Assembly (NCBI GenBank): GCA_910583555.1
Contig: CAJTXO010000002.1
Span: 95,006-159,005, forward strand
Origin: an uncultured Eubacterium sp.
GTDB taxonomy: Bacteria > Bacillota > Clostridia > Lachnospirales > Lachnospiraceae
Direction of reading: 5' to 3'
DNA: 64,000 bases
Made by a program: the position numbers and the translations under genes. Shown here piece after piece: positions 8,293-17,630 of this stretch (position 1 is its first letter; every line of letters begins with the position of its first letter). Below the pieces are notes generated by a model. The model was not told where the DNA came from and made no database searches. It worked only from the letters and a program-made list of their open reading frames with translations.

Positions 8293-9897
8293 ATGAAGCT
8301 GGAGTTTTTAGGTGCTGCCCACGAAGTCACGGGAAGTTGTCATTATTTGGAAATAGGCGGAAAAAAACTTTGCGTGGACATCGGGATGGAGCAGGGACAA
8401 AACCTGTTTGAGAGCCAGGAGATACCGGTAAATCCGGCAGAGGTGGATTACATATTGCTGACACATGCCCATATTGACCACACGGGACTTTTGCCGATGC
8501 TTTATGCCAGGGGATTCCGGGGAGAAGTGTACACGACGCGGGCGACTGCAGACCTGAGCGCGATCATGCTGCGGGATAGTGCCCATATACAGCAGTTTGA
8601 GGCGGAGTGGCGAAACCGGAAGGCACAGCGTTCCGGCGGAGAAACTTATGTACCGCTGTATACGATGGAAGACGCGCTCGGCGCGATCAACCTTTTGATC
8701 CCCTGTGAATATGACAGGGAGATACGGCTGTGCGAGGAGATTGCGATACGGTTTACGGATGTCGGACACCTTCTCGGTTCCGCGTCGATCGAGATTTTTG
8801 CCTGTGAGGGTGGGGAAAGGCGGACGATCGTATTTTCCGGCGATCTGGGAAACCGGAACAAACCGATCCTCCGGGATCCCATCTACACGAAAAAGGCCGA
8901 TTACGTTGTGATCGAGTCCACGTACGGCGACCGGCTGCACGGGGAGACGCCGGATTATGTCGGTGAGATCGCCGAGGTCATTGAGCGGACATTTGAAAAA
9001 GGCGGAAATGTGGTGATCCCTGCTTTTGCGGTAGGAAGGACGCAGGAACTGCTTTATTTTATCCGTCAGGTAAAAGAGCAGGGACTTGTGAGGACAAATC
9101 CGGACTTTGAGGTCTATGTAGACAGTCCGCTGGCGGTAGGAGCGACTAGTATTTTTGGCAAGAATGTAGAGGGATGTTTTGACGAGGAAGCGAAGGAACT
9201 CGTGCGGAAAGGCATTAACCCCATCGGATTTCCGGGATTGAAGCTGTCGATCACGAGTGATGACAGCAAGGCGATCAATTTTGATATGAAGCCGAAAGTG
9301 ATCATCTCGGCATCCGGTATGTGCGAGGCGGGGCGCATCCGCCACCATCTGAAGCACAATTTATGGCGGAAAGAGAGCACGATCGTTTTTGTCGGCTACC
9401 AGTCGAGGGGAACGCTCGGAAGGGCGCTTTTGGAAGGCACGCCGACCGTGAAGTTGTTTGGAGAGACGATTGAGGTGAAAGCGGATATCGTGAAAATTTC
9501 CGGTATCAGCGGACATGCAGATAAAAAGGGATTGATCGAATGGGTGCGCGGTTTTGACGAGCAGCCGCCGAAGAACGTGTTTGTCGTACACGGGGAGGAT
9601 CAGGTGTGTGACAGTTTTGCGGCGTGCCTGCGTGATGAGTACGGTATTTCGGCAAGCGCGCCTTACAGCGGCAGCATTTTTGATCTGATCCGGGGCGAAT
9701 ATACATATGTGGCTGATCCGGTACGGATCAAGAAGAAGGAGTCTGCGAAACGGCGCGCGATGGATGTATTTGGACGTCTTGTGGCGGCCGGTGAACGCCT
9801 GTTGGCAGTGATCCGGAAAAATGAGGGGTTGAGCAACAAAGAAGTTGCTAAATTCACCAATCAGATCAATTCATTGTGCGATAAGTGGGATAGATAG
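8293..9897 (+). CDS. MBL-fold beta-CASP RNA-processing nuclease (CPSF-like)
   Basis: A 534-residue metallo-beta-lactamase-fold protein. The metal site is seen as LTHAHIDHTGLLP (HxHxDH), the GHLLGSASIEI His motif and the FSGDLGN Asp. The beta-CASP insert spans about 200-390 and is followed by the GHADKKGL and VVHGE motifs of the RNA-specificity (RMMBL) domain. Members are exo/endoribonucleases acting in the cytoplasm. The C-terminal ~60 residues (basic KKKESAKRR then a helix) are extra to the core. It lacks the long C-terminal domain of RNase J, so it belongs to the shorter CPSF/YSH1-like group. The EAL gene follows after 10 bases, probably cotranscribed. Confidence 0.9.
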   Translation: MKLEFLGAAHEVTGSCHYLEIGGKKLCVDIGMEQGQNLFESQEIPVNPAEVDYILLTHAHIDHTGLLPMLYARGFRGEVYTTRATADLSAIMLRDSAHIQQFEAEWRNRKAQRSGGETYVPLYTMEDALGAINLLIPCEYDREIRLCEEIAIRFTDVGHLLGSASIEIFACEGGERRTIVFSGDLGNRNKPILRDPIYTKKADYVVIESTYGDRLHGETPDYVGEIAEVIERTFEKGGNVVIPAFAVGRTQELLYFIRQVKEQGLVRTNPDFEVYVDSPLAVGATSIFGKNVEGCFDEEAKELVRKGINPIGFPGLKLSITSDDSKAINFDMKPKVIISASGMCEAGRIRHHLKHNLWRKESTIVFVGYQSRGTLGRALLEGTPTVKLFGETIEVKADIVKISGISGHADKKGLIEWVRGFDEQPPKNVFVVHGEDQVCDSFAACLRDEYGISASAPYSGSIFDLIRGEYTYVADPVRIKKKESAKRRAMDVFGRLVAAGERLLAVIRKNEGLSNKEVAKFTNQINSLCDKWDR

Positions 9898-9907
9898 GAG
9901 GCAGTAA

Positions 9908-11233
9908 TTGGACATAGAGGAGAAACAGCGCAGGGCCGATCATGATTTCGTGTATGATTCCCTGACCGGCTTGTATAATCTGGATACGTTTAAAAGATGT
10001 GTCGCTTCGTTTTTGGAAAAACAGGAGAAGTCGGAAAAGTTTGCGCTATTGTACACGGACATTACCCATTTTGAGAGGGTGAACAATTTATATGGCACCG
10101 GAAGGGCGGATATCCTTTTGAACGATCTGGCGAAGTCAGTTTCGAACATTGAATTTGGCCTGCGTCTGTATTGCCGCAGTTCAGCGGATCATTTTATTGC
10201 GCTCGTTGATTTCACGAGCAAGGAAAAACTGAAATATGATCTTGAGGAATTCTGCCGTTCGTTCAATGGACTGGCACTGGAGCGTTTTCCGGAAGCGCGT
10301 CCCCGCCTCGGCATCGGGGCATCGGTGATCGAGGAGAGGTCGGACTGTATTGATGACATGGTGGAGCTGGCGGATGCCGCAAGGAAGAATCTGCACGGCA
10401 GCAGCACGGTGAGCGTGGCCTATTTTAACCCGGTCGATTTTGGCAAGTACCAACGGGTCAAAGAGATTGAGCGGGATATGGGGAAAGCACTGCAAAACGG
10501 CGAATTTAAAGTGTATTTACAGCCAAAGTATGAACTGGAAACGAATAAAATGGTAGGCGCCGAAGCGCTTGTGAGGTGGATCAAGGAAGATGGCTCGATG
10601 ATCTATCCCGACGAATTCATTCCACTGTTTGAGAGAAATGGATTTATCCGAAAATTAGATTTTTATATGCTGGAACAGGTCTGTGCGATGCTGCGGAGGC
10701 GGCTGAAAGAGGGAAAGCGCTGTCTGCCGATTTCCATTAACCAGTCGCGCATCCTGCTGGATAGTGAAACGTATACGACTGATGTGGCGTGTGTCCTGAA
10801 CAGCTATCATACGCCTCCTGATCTGATCGAACTGGAACTGACGGAACGTATCTTTTCGGATTCCCTCACGGAGATGGCGGAGATGATGTCCGAACTTAAG
10901 AGGATCGGCATCAAGTGGTCGATCGATGATTTTGGCACCGGGTATTCGTCGCTGAACCTGCTGAAAAAGCTGCCGGTGGATATTATAAAGATCGATAAGA
11001 CGTTTTTGGACGAGACGGAGACATCCGATGTGAGCCGCATCATCATCCGCAAGACGGTGGAAATGATCCAGGAACTCGATAAAATGGTAGTGTGTGAGGG
11101 CGTCGAGACCGAGGATCAGGCAAGCTACCTTAAATTTATACACTGCGACATCTCCCAGGGATATCTTTACGCGAAACCGATGCCGATGGAAGAGTTTGAA
11201 AAACTGGTCGATGAGCAGGAAGCAGTTGCGTAA
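9908..11233 (+). CDS. EAL-domain c-di-GMP phosphodiesterase with degenerate GGDEF domain
   Basis: A 441-residue cytoplasmic protein starting at TTG 9908 behind AGGAGG. Residues ~15-160 form a GGDEF fold, but the GGDEF signature is replaced by a segment reading SSADHF, so cyclase activity is unlikely. Residues ~175-435 form an EAL domain with the EALVRW motif, LELTER, DDFGTGYSSL, KIDKTF, VCEGVET and QGYLYAKP, all of the catalytic set. It should hydrolyse c-di-GMP; the degenerate GGDEF may bind GTP as a regulator, which is inference. There is no sensor or membrane segment. It is cotranscribed with the beta-CASP gene. Confidence 0.92.
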   Translation: MDIEEKQRRADHDFVYDSLTGLYNLDTFKRCVASFLEKQEKSEKFALLYTDITHFERVNNLYGTGRADILLNDLAKSVSNIEFGLRLYCRSSADHFIALVDFTSKEKLKYDLEEFCRSFNGLALERFPEARPRLGIGASVIEERSDCIDDMVELADAARKNLHGSSTVSVAYFNPVDFGKYQRVKEIERDMGKALQNGEFKVYLQPKYELETNKMVGAEALVRWIKEDGSMIYPDEFIPLFERNGFIRKLDFYMLEQVCAMLRRRLKEGKRCLPISINQSRILLDSETYTTDVACVLNSYHTPPDLIELELTERIFSDSLTEMAEMMSELKRIGIKWSIDDFGTGYSSLNLLKKLPVDIIKIDKTFLDETETSDVSRIIIRKTVEMIQELDKMVVCEGVETEDQASYLKFIHCDISQGYLYAKPMPMEEFEKLVDEQEAVA

Positions 11234-11326
11234 ACAGTGCGGATGCGCACGAATGGAAGACATTATGTGGTGTCAGGTCATTTTGATACCATATGATATA
11301 AATTATATTATAGGAGGATATTTTAA

Positions 11327-11983
11327 ATGAAATTCTTTATTGACACAGCAAATGTAGAGGATATTAAAAAAGCGAACGACATGGGCGTGATCTGCGGCGT
11401 TACGACAAACCCGTCACTGATCGCCAAAGAGGGCAGGGATTTTAATCAGGTGATCGCGGAGATCGCTTCGATTGTGGACGGCCCGATCAGCGGGGAAGTA
11501 AAGGCAACTACGGTTGATGCTGCGGGAATGATCGCAGAGGGCAAGGAAATCGCGAAGATCCATCCGAACATGGTTGTAAAGATCCCGATGACAGTAGAGG
11601 GACTGAAAGCGACGAAGGCGCTGAGCGCAGAGGGCATCAAAGTAAATGTGACGCTTATCTTCAGCGCGAACCAGGCTCTTCTGGCAGCAAAAGCAGGGGC
11701 AGCGTTCGTATCTCCGTTCCTCGGACGTCTGGACGATGTTTCACAGCCGGGTATCGACCTGATTGAAAGCATTTCTGCTATTTTCGCAAATTATCCGGAC
11801 ATTGACACGGAGATCATCGCAGCCAGCGTGCGTAACCCGATCCATGTGACGGATTGTGCGCTTGCCGGAGCAGATATTGCCACTGTACCTTACGGCGTGA
11901 TCGAGCAGATGACGAAGCATCCGCTTACGGATCAGGGTATCGCGAAGTTCCAGGCGGACTATAAAGCCGTGTTTGGAGAGTAG
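11327..11983 (+). CDS. fsa: Fructose-6-phosphate aldolase / small transaldolase (TalC family)
   Basis: A 218-residue TIM-barrel protein of the short transaldolase family, at the usual length for that family (~215). MKFFIDTANVEDI, GVTTNPSLIAKEG and VVKIPMT with the Schiff-base Lys are seen. It interconverts sedoheptulose-7-P and glyceraldehyde-3-P with erythrose-4-P and fructose-6-P, or cleaves fructose-6-P; sequence alone does not separate the two activities. It has an AGGAGG ribosome site and is followed by the two transketolase subunits, together completing the non-oxidative pentose phosphate branch. Confidence 0.9.
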   Translation: MKFFIDTANVEDIKKANDMGVICGVTTNPSLIAKEGRDFNQVIAEIASIVDGPISGEVKATTVDAAGMIAEGKEIAKIHPNMVVKIPMTVEGLKATKALSAEGIKVNVTLIFSANQALLAAKAGAAFVSPFLGRLDDVSQPGIDLIESISAIFANYPDIDTEIIAASVRNPIHVTDCALAGADIATVPYGVIEQMTKHPLTDQGIAKFQADYKAVFGE

Positions 11984-12002
11984 ACTGGTCAGGAAGCCTG
12001 GC

Positions 12003-12020
12003 ACACGGCTTTCGCCGTGT
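12003..12020 (+). other. Intercistronic hairpin
   Basis: ACACGGC (12003-12009) pairs perfectly with GCCGTGT (12014-12020) around a TTTC loop. There is no T tract, so it is more likely an mRNA-processing or stability element than a terminator. Confidence 0.6.
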
Positions 12021-12055
12021 TCGGCGGGTAAAACGGATAATTTAGGAGGTAAATT

Positions 12056-12883
12056 ATGAATACGTTAGAACTTAAAAAGACAGCTAACGAAGTTCGCAAA
12101 GGTATCGTTACTGCTGTGCACAGTGCCAAATCGGGACATCCGGGCGGGTCACTTTCGGCGGCAGACATTTATACATATCTGTTTTTTGAGGAATTGAATA
12201 TTGATCCGAAAAATCCACAGAAACCGGATCGTGACCGCTTTGTACTCAGTAAGGGGCACACGGCGCCGGGATATTATTCGGTTCTGGCAAACCGTGGATT
12301 TTTCCCGGTTGAGGATCTGAAACAGCTCCGCCATACGGGGTCTTATCTTCAGGGACATCCGGATAAGAAGCACATCCCGGGCGTGGATATGTCCAGCGGA
12401 TCGCTGGGACAGGGAATCTCGGCTGCGGTTGGTATGGCGCTGTCCGCGAAACTGAGCGGGGATGATTACCGCGTGTACACGCTTCTCGGAGATGGCGAGA
12501 TCCAGGAAGGACAGGTGTGGGAGGCAGCGATGTTTGCCGGACACCGCAAGCTGGACAACTTCGTGGCCATCGTGGACAACAACGGCCTGCAGATTGACGG
12601 CGATATTGCCGACGTATGTTCGCCGTACCCGATCGACGAGAAGTTTAAGGCGTTCAACTTCCATGTGATCAATGTGGACGCGCATGACTTTGACGCGCTG
12701 AGAAAGGCATTTGATGAAGCGAAAGCGACGAAGGGACAGCCGACTGCCATTATCGCCAAGAGCGTAAAAGGAAAAGGCGTATCCTTTATGGAAAATCAGG
12801 CAAGCTGGCACGGTGCGGCTCCGAATGACGAGCAGTACGCGCAGGCTATGGCAGATTTAGAGAAAGTAGGTGAATCCCTGTGA
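12056..12883 (+). CDS. Transketolase, N-terminal subunit
   Basis: A 275-residue thiamine-diphosphate-binding half of a split transketolase. Seen are the SAKSGHPGGSLS motif, VLSKGHTAPGYYS and the ThDP motif from GDGEIQEG to VDNNGLQIDG. With the C-terminal subunit it transfers two-carbon units between sugar phosphates. The split form is common in Clostridia. Its stop overlaps the next start (GTGA), giving translational coupling and equimolar synthesis. Confidence 0.95.
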   Translation: MNTLELKKTANEVRKGIVTAVHSAKSGHPGGSLSAADIYTYLFFEELNIDPKNPQKPDRDRFVLSKGHTAPGYYSVLANRGFFPVEDLKQLRHTGSYLQGHPDKKHIPGVDMSSGSLGQGISAAVGMALSAKLSGDDYRVYTLLGDGEIQEGQVWEAAMFAGHRKLDNFVAIVDNNGLQIDGDIADVCSPYPIDEKFKAFNFHVINVDAHDFDALRKAFDEAKATKGQPTAIIAKSVKGKGVSFMENQASWHGAAPNDEQYAQAMADLEKVGESL

Positions 12884-13821
12884 GTGACGTAAAGAAGATT
12901 GCAACTCGTGAGAGTTATGGAAATGCCTTGGCAGAACTGGGGGCAGAATTTGAAAATCTTGTCGTACTGGATGCCGACCTGGCAGCGGCGACAAAAACAG
13001 GAGTATTTAAAAAGGCTTTCCCTGACAGGCATATTGACTGCGGTATCGCCGAGTGCAATATGATGGGTATTGCCGCCGGACTTGCTGCTACGGGAAAGAT
13101 CCCGTTTGCCAGTTCGTTTGCGATGTTCGCGGCCGGACGCGCGTTTGAGCAGGTTCGCAACTCGATTGCCTATCCGAAACTGAACGTAAAGATCGGCGCG
13201 ACACATGCCGGCATTTCGGTCGGTGAAGATGGCGCAACTCATCAGTGTAATGAGGATATTGCCCTTATGAGAACGATCCCGGGTATGGTCGTGATCAACC
13301 CGTCAGACGATGTGGAAGCAAAGGCAGCCGTACGTGCGGCCATTGAGCATGAAGGGCCGGTTTACCTGCGTTTCGGGCGGCTTGCGGTTCCGGTGATCAA
13401 TGAGAAACCGGACTATAAATTTGAACTCGGCAAGGGCGTTGTTCTGCGTGAGGGTAAGGACGTGACGATCATCGCTACCGGCCTTCCGGTATCCGAGTGC
13501 CTTGCTGCGGCAGAGAAGCTGGCAGCGGACGGCATCGACGCGAAAGTGATCAATATCCATACGATCAAGCCGTTGGATGAGGAACTCGTGCTGGCTGCCG
13601 CAAAGGAGACAGGAAAAGTTGTTACGGTGGAAGAGCATTCGGTGATCGGCGGACTGGGAAGCGCGGTCTGTGACGTTCTTTCCGAAAAATGCCCGACGAA
13701 AGTAATGAAGATCGGTATCAACGATACGTTCGGCGAGTCGGGTCCGGCTGTGGAACTTGTGAAGAAGTATGGCCTGGATGCGGACAGCATTTACGCGAAA
13801 GTGAAAGAATTTGCAAAATAA
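12880..13821 (+). CDS. Transketolase, C-terminal subunit
   Basis: A 313-residue partner beginning at GTG 12880 within the overlapping GTGA. It contains the pyrimidine-binding domain (IDCGIAECNMMGIAAGLA, with the catalytic Glu) and the C-terminal transketolase domain (VVTVEEHSVIGGLG). It completes the active site at the dimer interface with the product of 12056-12883. A strong terminator at 13861 ends the aldolase-transketolase unit. Confidence 0.95.
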   Translation: MSDVKKIATRESYGNALAELGAEFENLVVLDADLAAATKTGVFKKAFPDRHIDCGIAECNMMGIAAGLAATGKIPFASSFAMFAAGRAFEQVRNSIAYPKLNVKIGATHAGISVGEDGATHQCNEDIALMRTIPGMVVINPSDDVEAKAAVRAAIEHEGPVYLRFGRLAVPVINEKPDYKFELGKGVVLREGKDVTIIATGLPVSECLAAAEKLAADGIDAKVINIHTIKPLDEELVLAAAKETGKVVTVEEHSVIGGLGSAVCDVLSEKCPTKVMKIGINDTFGESGPAVELVKKYGLDADSIYAKVKEFAK

Positions 13822-13860
13822 GGCCAGTGGACGGTAGAGGTTCACGGGGATCAATTCTAT

Positions 13861-13919
13861 ACGGAATCAAGGAAAACAGAGTTTCTGGGTTTGGGGAACT
13901 CTGTTTTCGTTCCGTTTTT
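13861..13919 (+). terminator. Rho-independent terminator after transketolase
   Basis: GAAAACAGAGTT (13872-13883) pairs with AACTCTGTTTTC (13897-13908), with an outer ACGGAA/TTCCGT pairing (13861-13866 with 13910-13915), followed by a run of T. Confidence 0.9.
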
Positions 13920-13940
13920 CCCTCGCTGTCACGTCAGGTG

Positions 13941-13969
13941 TTGAAATATAAAAAAGATTGTGATAAAAT
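13941..13969 (+). promoter_or_regulatory. Promoter of the chemoreceptor gene
   Basis: TTGAAA (13941-13946), a 17-base spacer and TAAAAT (13964-13969), 43 bases before the ATG at 14012. Confidence 0.65.
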
Positions 13970-14011
13970 AATTGCCTAAAGGATGATAAAAGTTTATGGA
14001 GGAAGGACATC

Positions 14012-16039
14012 ATGAAATTTCTTGTGAATCGTAGACTAGTAACACGTATCAGCATTATAACGACAGTGATCACGTTGGCAGGTATGCTGCTTCTCTGGCG
14101 TACTGTGTCCGAAAATGCTGCTTCTATGGTCAGCAGCGATATAACAAACCAGATGACGGATGCGGTAGAATCCAGAGCGGCTATCATTAATGATTATGTG
14201 ACTTCAGCAGAAGAGTATATGACAGCGTTTGCCCTCGGCAGTGAGGTACACGAGCTCCTCGCGGATCCGAAAAATCCGGATCTTGTGAAAAAAGTACAGA
14301 AGTATACAGAGGATTTCGCGGCGGTGAAAGGGATCTTTGAAGGATTGTACATAGCCACGCCGGAAACACATGTTTTGACGCACACATCCCAGGATGCGGT
14401 CGGCATAACGACCCGTACGGGTGATTCGCTCAAGTCGTTCCAGAAAACGATACTGGCGGAGCAGAAGCTTACGAATCTGGGCATCATGAAATCCCCGGGA
14501 ACGGGAAGCATGATCCTTTCTATGTATTATCCGATTTTTGAGAATGGAACGTGTATTGGTTATGTCGGGGCCGGCGTGTTTGCCAGCCGTTTGATGGACG
14601 CGCTGCTGGATCTTGATATAAAGGGGCTGCCTAACAGTGAATATGTGTTTTTAAATGCGCAGACGGGCGTGTATCTCTATCATGAAGATGCGGCATTATT
14701 AAATACAAAGACAAAGGATGCCGGCTATCTGGAGATCATCCGCGGTATGCAGTCGAATGACAGCACAGAGGCGGGTACGTATTCTTACGTGGACGAAAAC
14801 GGCGTCGAGCAGCTCGTCGTGTATAAATATCTGAAAGACCGCGACTGGGTATTTATGGTGCGGGACAATGCTTCCGAGGTTTACAGCGCGGTCGGGACGG
14901 TGCGGTTCATCGTGGGAGCTGTCTGTGCGGCGGTTGCGGCGGTGATCATACTGGTGACCCTTCTCATCCTGCACCGCGAGAGCAGGGAACTGATGGTCGT
15001 GGAGAGCGCCATAAGAAATTTGGGAAATATGGATCTTCATGCCGACCGGGAACTGGAATCTTTTTACGGCAGGAAAGATGAGATCGGTCTGATCTCGCAG
15101 ACCGTTCATCACGTCTGCGGCTGTCTGTGGAAGACGATCGACGACATCGGGCGGATCTTAGGAGAGATGGCGGGAGGAAATATCTCGGTTGATGTGGCGA
15201 AAAATGAGGACTATTATATCGGGGATTTTAAAGTGCTGGCGGAAAGTTTAAAGACGATCCGCATGAACCTTACCGGCGTGATGCGTGATATTTCTTATAT
15301 TGCGAACCAGGTAGATGAAGAGGCGGATCAGGTTTCGACAAGGGTACAGACATTGTCGGAAGGGACGGTGGAGCAGTCGCGCTCGGTGGACGGCCTGGTA
15401 TCCAATGTGACGGAGATCACGTCGCAGATACAGAAAAGCGCCGTGCGCTGCGCCGATGCCAGCGAACTTGTGGATAAGGCGAACGGCTACGCGATAGAGA
15501 CCGATGAGAAGATGACGGAATTAAAAGAGGCGACGAGAAATATAGATGAATCCTCCACGAAGATCGGCAGTATCATAAAAACGATTGATGAGATCGCGTT
15601 CCAGACGAATATCCTCGCGTTAAATGCCGCAGTTGAGGCAGAGCGCGCGGGTTCCGCGGGAAAAGGATTCTCGGTGGTGGCGGAAGAGGTCCGCAGTCTG
15701 GCGTCCAAATCGGCGGATGCGGCTCAGAATACGGTTGAGCTCATCGGCAGTTCGATGGAGGCGTCCAAATCGGGGACGGCGTCCACGAATCACGCGGTTT
15801 CTTCCATGCAGGTGATCAATGAGTGCATCCAGTCGATCAAAGTTCTGATGGATGAGATCGTGTCGGCCAGCGTCCAGCAGTCGGAAATGATCGCTTCGGT
15901 CGAGACGGGGATCCGGGAAATTTCCCAGGTGATACAGACTAATTCGGAAGCTGCGGAAGAAAGTGCTTTGGTTTCCAAAGAACTGTCAGATCAGGCAAGG
16001 ACGCTGAACCATCTGATCGGACAGTTTCATATAGAGTAA
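14012..16039 (+). CDS. Methyl-accepting chemotaxis protein with extracellular Cache sensor
   Basis: A 675-residue chemoreceptor. Transmembrane helix 1 lies near residues 12-31 and helix 2 near 292-318; the ~260 residues between look like a double Cache (dCache) sensor (segments MILSMYYPIFENGTCIGYV, YKYLKDRDW). A HAMP-like region follows and then a long signalling coiled coil whose hairpin tip reads EIAFQTNILALNAAVEAERA. It should relay ligand binding to a CheA/CheW complex, none of which is encoded in this window. The gene stands alone between its own promoter and the DUF5662 gene. Confidence 0.93.
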   Translation: MKFLVNRRLVTRISIITTVITLAGMLLLWRTVSENAASMVSSDITNQMTDAVESRAAIINDYVTSAEEYMTAFALGSEVHELLADPKNPDLVKKVQKYTEDFAAVKGIFEGLYIATPETHVLTHTSQDAVGITTRTGDSLKSFQKTILAEQKLTNLGIMKSPGTGSMILSMYYPIFENGTCIGYVGAGVFASRLMDALLDLDIKGLPNSEYVFLNAQTGVYLYHEDAALLNTKTKDAGYLEIIRGMQSNDSTEAGTYSYVDENGVEQLVVYKYLKDRDWVFMVRDNASEVYSAVGTVRFIVGAVCAAVAAVIILVTLLILHRESRELMVVESAIRNLGNMDLHADRELESFYGRKDEIGLISQTVHHVCGCLWKTIDDIGRILGEMAGGNISVDVAKNEDYYIGDFKVLAESLKTIRMNLTGVMRDISYIANQVDEEADQVSTRVQTLSEGTVEQSRSVDGLVSNVTEITSQIQKSAVRCADASELVDKANGYAIETDEKMTELKEATRNIDESSTKIGSIIKTIDEIAFQTNILALNAAVEAERAGSAGKGFSVVAEEVRSLASKSADAAQNTVELIGSSMEASKSGTASTNHAVSSMQVINECIQSIKVLMDEIVSASVQQSEMIASVETGIREISQVIQTNSEAAEESALVSKELSDQARTLNHLIGQFHIE

Positions 16040-16076
16040 CAGATAATCCTGAGACGGACAAAAAAAGGAGGAGCAT

Positions 16077-16598
16077 ATGCAGCCTTGGAAACATTTTTGC
16101 ACGATCACGAGACACCGGCATCAGGTGATCAGACATTGTTTTCGCGCGGGAATCTTCTGGCAGGGACTCCGGCATGACCTGTCGAAATATACGCCGACGG
16201 AGTTTATCCCCGGGGCCAGATATTATCAGGGAGGGCGCAGTCCGAACGCCAAAGAGAGGGAGACGAACGGCTACTCGAAGGCCTGGCTCCACCATCAGGG
16301 GAGGAACCGCCACCATTTTGAATACTGGCAGGACTACAATCCGCAGACCCGGCTGAAAGAACCGGTAAAAATGCCCCTCCGATATGTAAAAGAGATGTTC
16401 TGTGACCGGGTGGCGGCCAGTAAGATATATAGTGGCAGTGAATATACGGAGGATATGCCGCTCGCCTATTTTCAAAAGGGAAAACACTGCCGTTCCATAC
16501 ATCCGGAGACGTCAGACCTGATTGAGAGCCTTCTCACGATGCTGAAGGAAAAAGGTGAAAAAGAGACGTTCCGCTATATTAAAAATTTAAAAGAATAA
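16077..16598 (+). CDS. DUF5662 family protein
   Basis: A 173-residue protein rich in His, Arg and Tyr, recognised as DUF5662. The conserved features are WKHFCTITRHRHQV, GLRHDLSKYTPTEF, the HHQGRNRHHFEYW cluster and KEMFCDRVAASKIY. Repeated His and Asp residues suggest metal binding, but no activity is known to me. It has a strong AAAGGAGGAG ribosome site just after the chemoreceptor stop and may be read through from it. Confidence 0.85.
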   Translation: MQPWKHFCTITRHRHQVIRHCFRAGIFWQGLRHDLSKYTPTEFIPGARYYQGGRSPNAKERETNGYSKAWLHHQGRNRHHFEYWQDYNPQTRLKEPVKMPLRYVKEMFCDRVAASKIYSGSEYTEDMPLAYFQKGKHCRSIHPETSDLIESLLTMLKEKGEKETFRYIKNLKE

Positions 16599-16624
16599 TA
16601 TTGAGCGATTTTTTGGAGGTAATC

Positions 16625-17527
16625 ATGGTAGAAAATGTGATTGATCTGATCGGGCATACGCCGCTCGTCAGTTTGCAGAAGATGACGGGGCTGCCGATCT
16701 TTGCCAAGGCGGAGTTTTTAAATCCGGGCGGCAGCATCAAAGACCGTGTGGCTAAAAATATGGTGGAGCAGGCGGAAAAAGATGGTTTGCTGAAACCGGG
16801 GATGACGATCGTAGAACCGACGAGCGGCAATACGGGGATCGGCCTCGCGTTTGTCGGCGTGAGGAAAGGATACCGCGTCATCATCGTGATGCCGGAAAAT
16901 ATGAGTGAGGAGCGCAAAAAGATCATCCGTGCACTCGGGGCCGAACTGGAGTTGACGCCGCCGGAAGAGAGTATCGACGGCTCGGTAAGGCGGGCGGAAC
17001 AACTGGCGGCGGAGTTGGGGAATTGTTTTCTACCGCAGCAGTTTACAAATCCCAACAATCCGGGCATCCACTATAAGACGACGGCTGTAGAACTGTTTGA
17101 ACAGATGGAGGGAAAGGTGGACGTTTTTGTGTCCGGACTCGGGAGCGGCGGGACGCTGCAGGGGATTGGAATGTATTTGAAAGAAAAAAATCCCGCGGTG
17201 CGCATCGTAGCCGTGGAGCCGAAAAATGTGTCAGCGCTGCTCGGGCATGAGCCGGGGCTTCACAGCATCCAGGGCATCGGGGACGGGTTTGTGCCGGAAG
17301 TGCTGGATACATCGCTGATCGATGACATCGTAGAGGTGACGGATGAGGACGCGGTGAATACGGCGCGGGAACTTGCCGCCGTGCAGGGTCTTCTGTGCGG
17401 AACTTCTTCGGGGGCCAATGTGTGGGCGTGCCGGAAAATGGCAGAGAAATACGGAAATGGACAGCGCATCGCGACCGTGCTGGCAGACCGGATGGAGAGG
17501 TATTTCAGTACCGGACTGCTCGGATAA
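16625..17527 (+). CDS. cysK: Cysteine synthase (O-acetylserine sulfhydrylase)
   Basis: A 300-residue fold-type II PLP enzyme. NPGGSIKDRVA carries the PLP Lys, TSGNTGIGLA binds the substrate carboxylate, GLGSGGTLQGIG binds the PLP phosphate and CGTSSGAN lies at the C-terminus. It makes cysteine from O-acetylserine and sulfide in the cytoplasm. The frame is open from TTG 16601, but ATG 16625 follows a GGAGGT site at 16615-16620 and begins with the family's usual ENVIDLIGHTPLV. It ends slightly short of plant/E. coli CysK. Confidence 0.93.
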   Translation: MVENVIDLIGHTPLVSLQKMTGLPIFAKAEFLNPGGSIKDRVAKNMVEQAEKDGLLKPGMTIVEPTSGNTGIGLAFVGVRKGYRVIIVMPENMSEERKKIIRALGAELELTPPEESIDGSVRRAEQLAAELGNCFLPQQFTNPNNPGIHYKTTAVELFEQMEGKVDVFVSGLGSGGTLQGIGMYLKEKNPAVRIVAVEPKNVSALLGHEPGLHSIQGIGDGFVPEVLDTSLIDDIVEVTDEDAVNTARELAAVQGLLCGTSSGANVWACRKMAEKYGNGQRIATVLADRMERYFSTGLLG

Positions 17528-17630
17528 AAGAGATTGCCATATGTTTGTGGATTTTTCATGTATAATAATGGGATGAAACAACAATCATTGTGTTAAGCAC
17601 AAAAGAGCTGTGCGTGAATGGAGGAAAAAA

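Noticed and set aside
8308..9357. 349-codon minus-strand frame opposite the beta-CASP gene
   Set aside because: The plus-strand gene has all catalytic motifs; the antisense frame has no recognisable domain and is a codon-bias shadow.
11283..11311. Promoter TTGATA/TATTAT for the aldolase gene
   Set aside because: A transcript from it would start inside the ribosome-binding site, leaving no usable leader.
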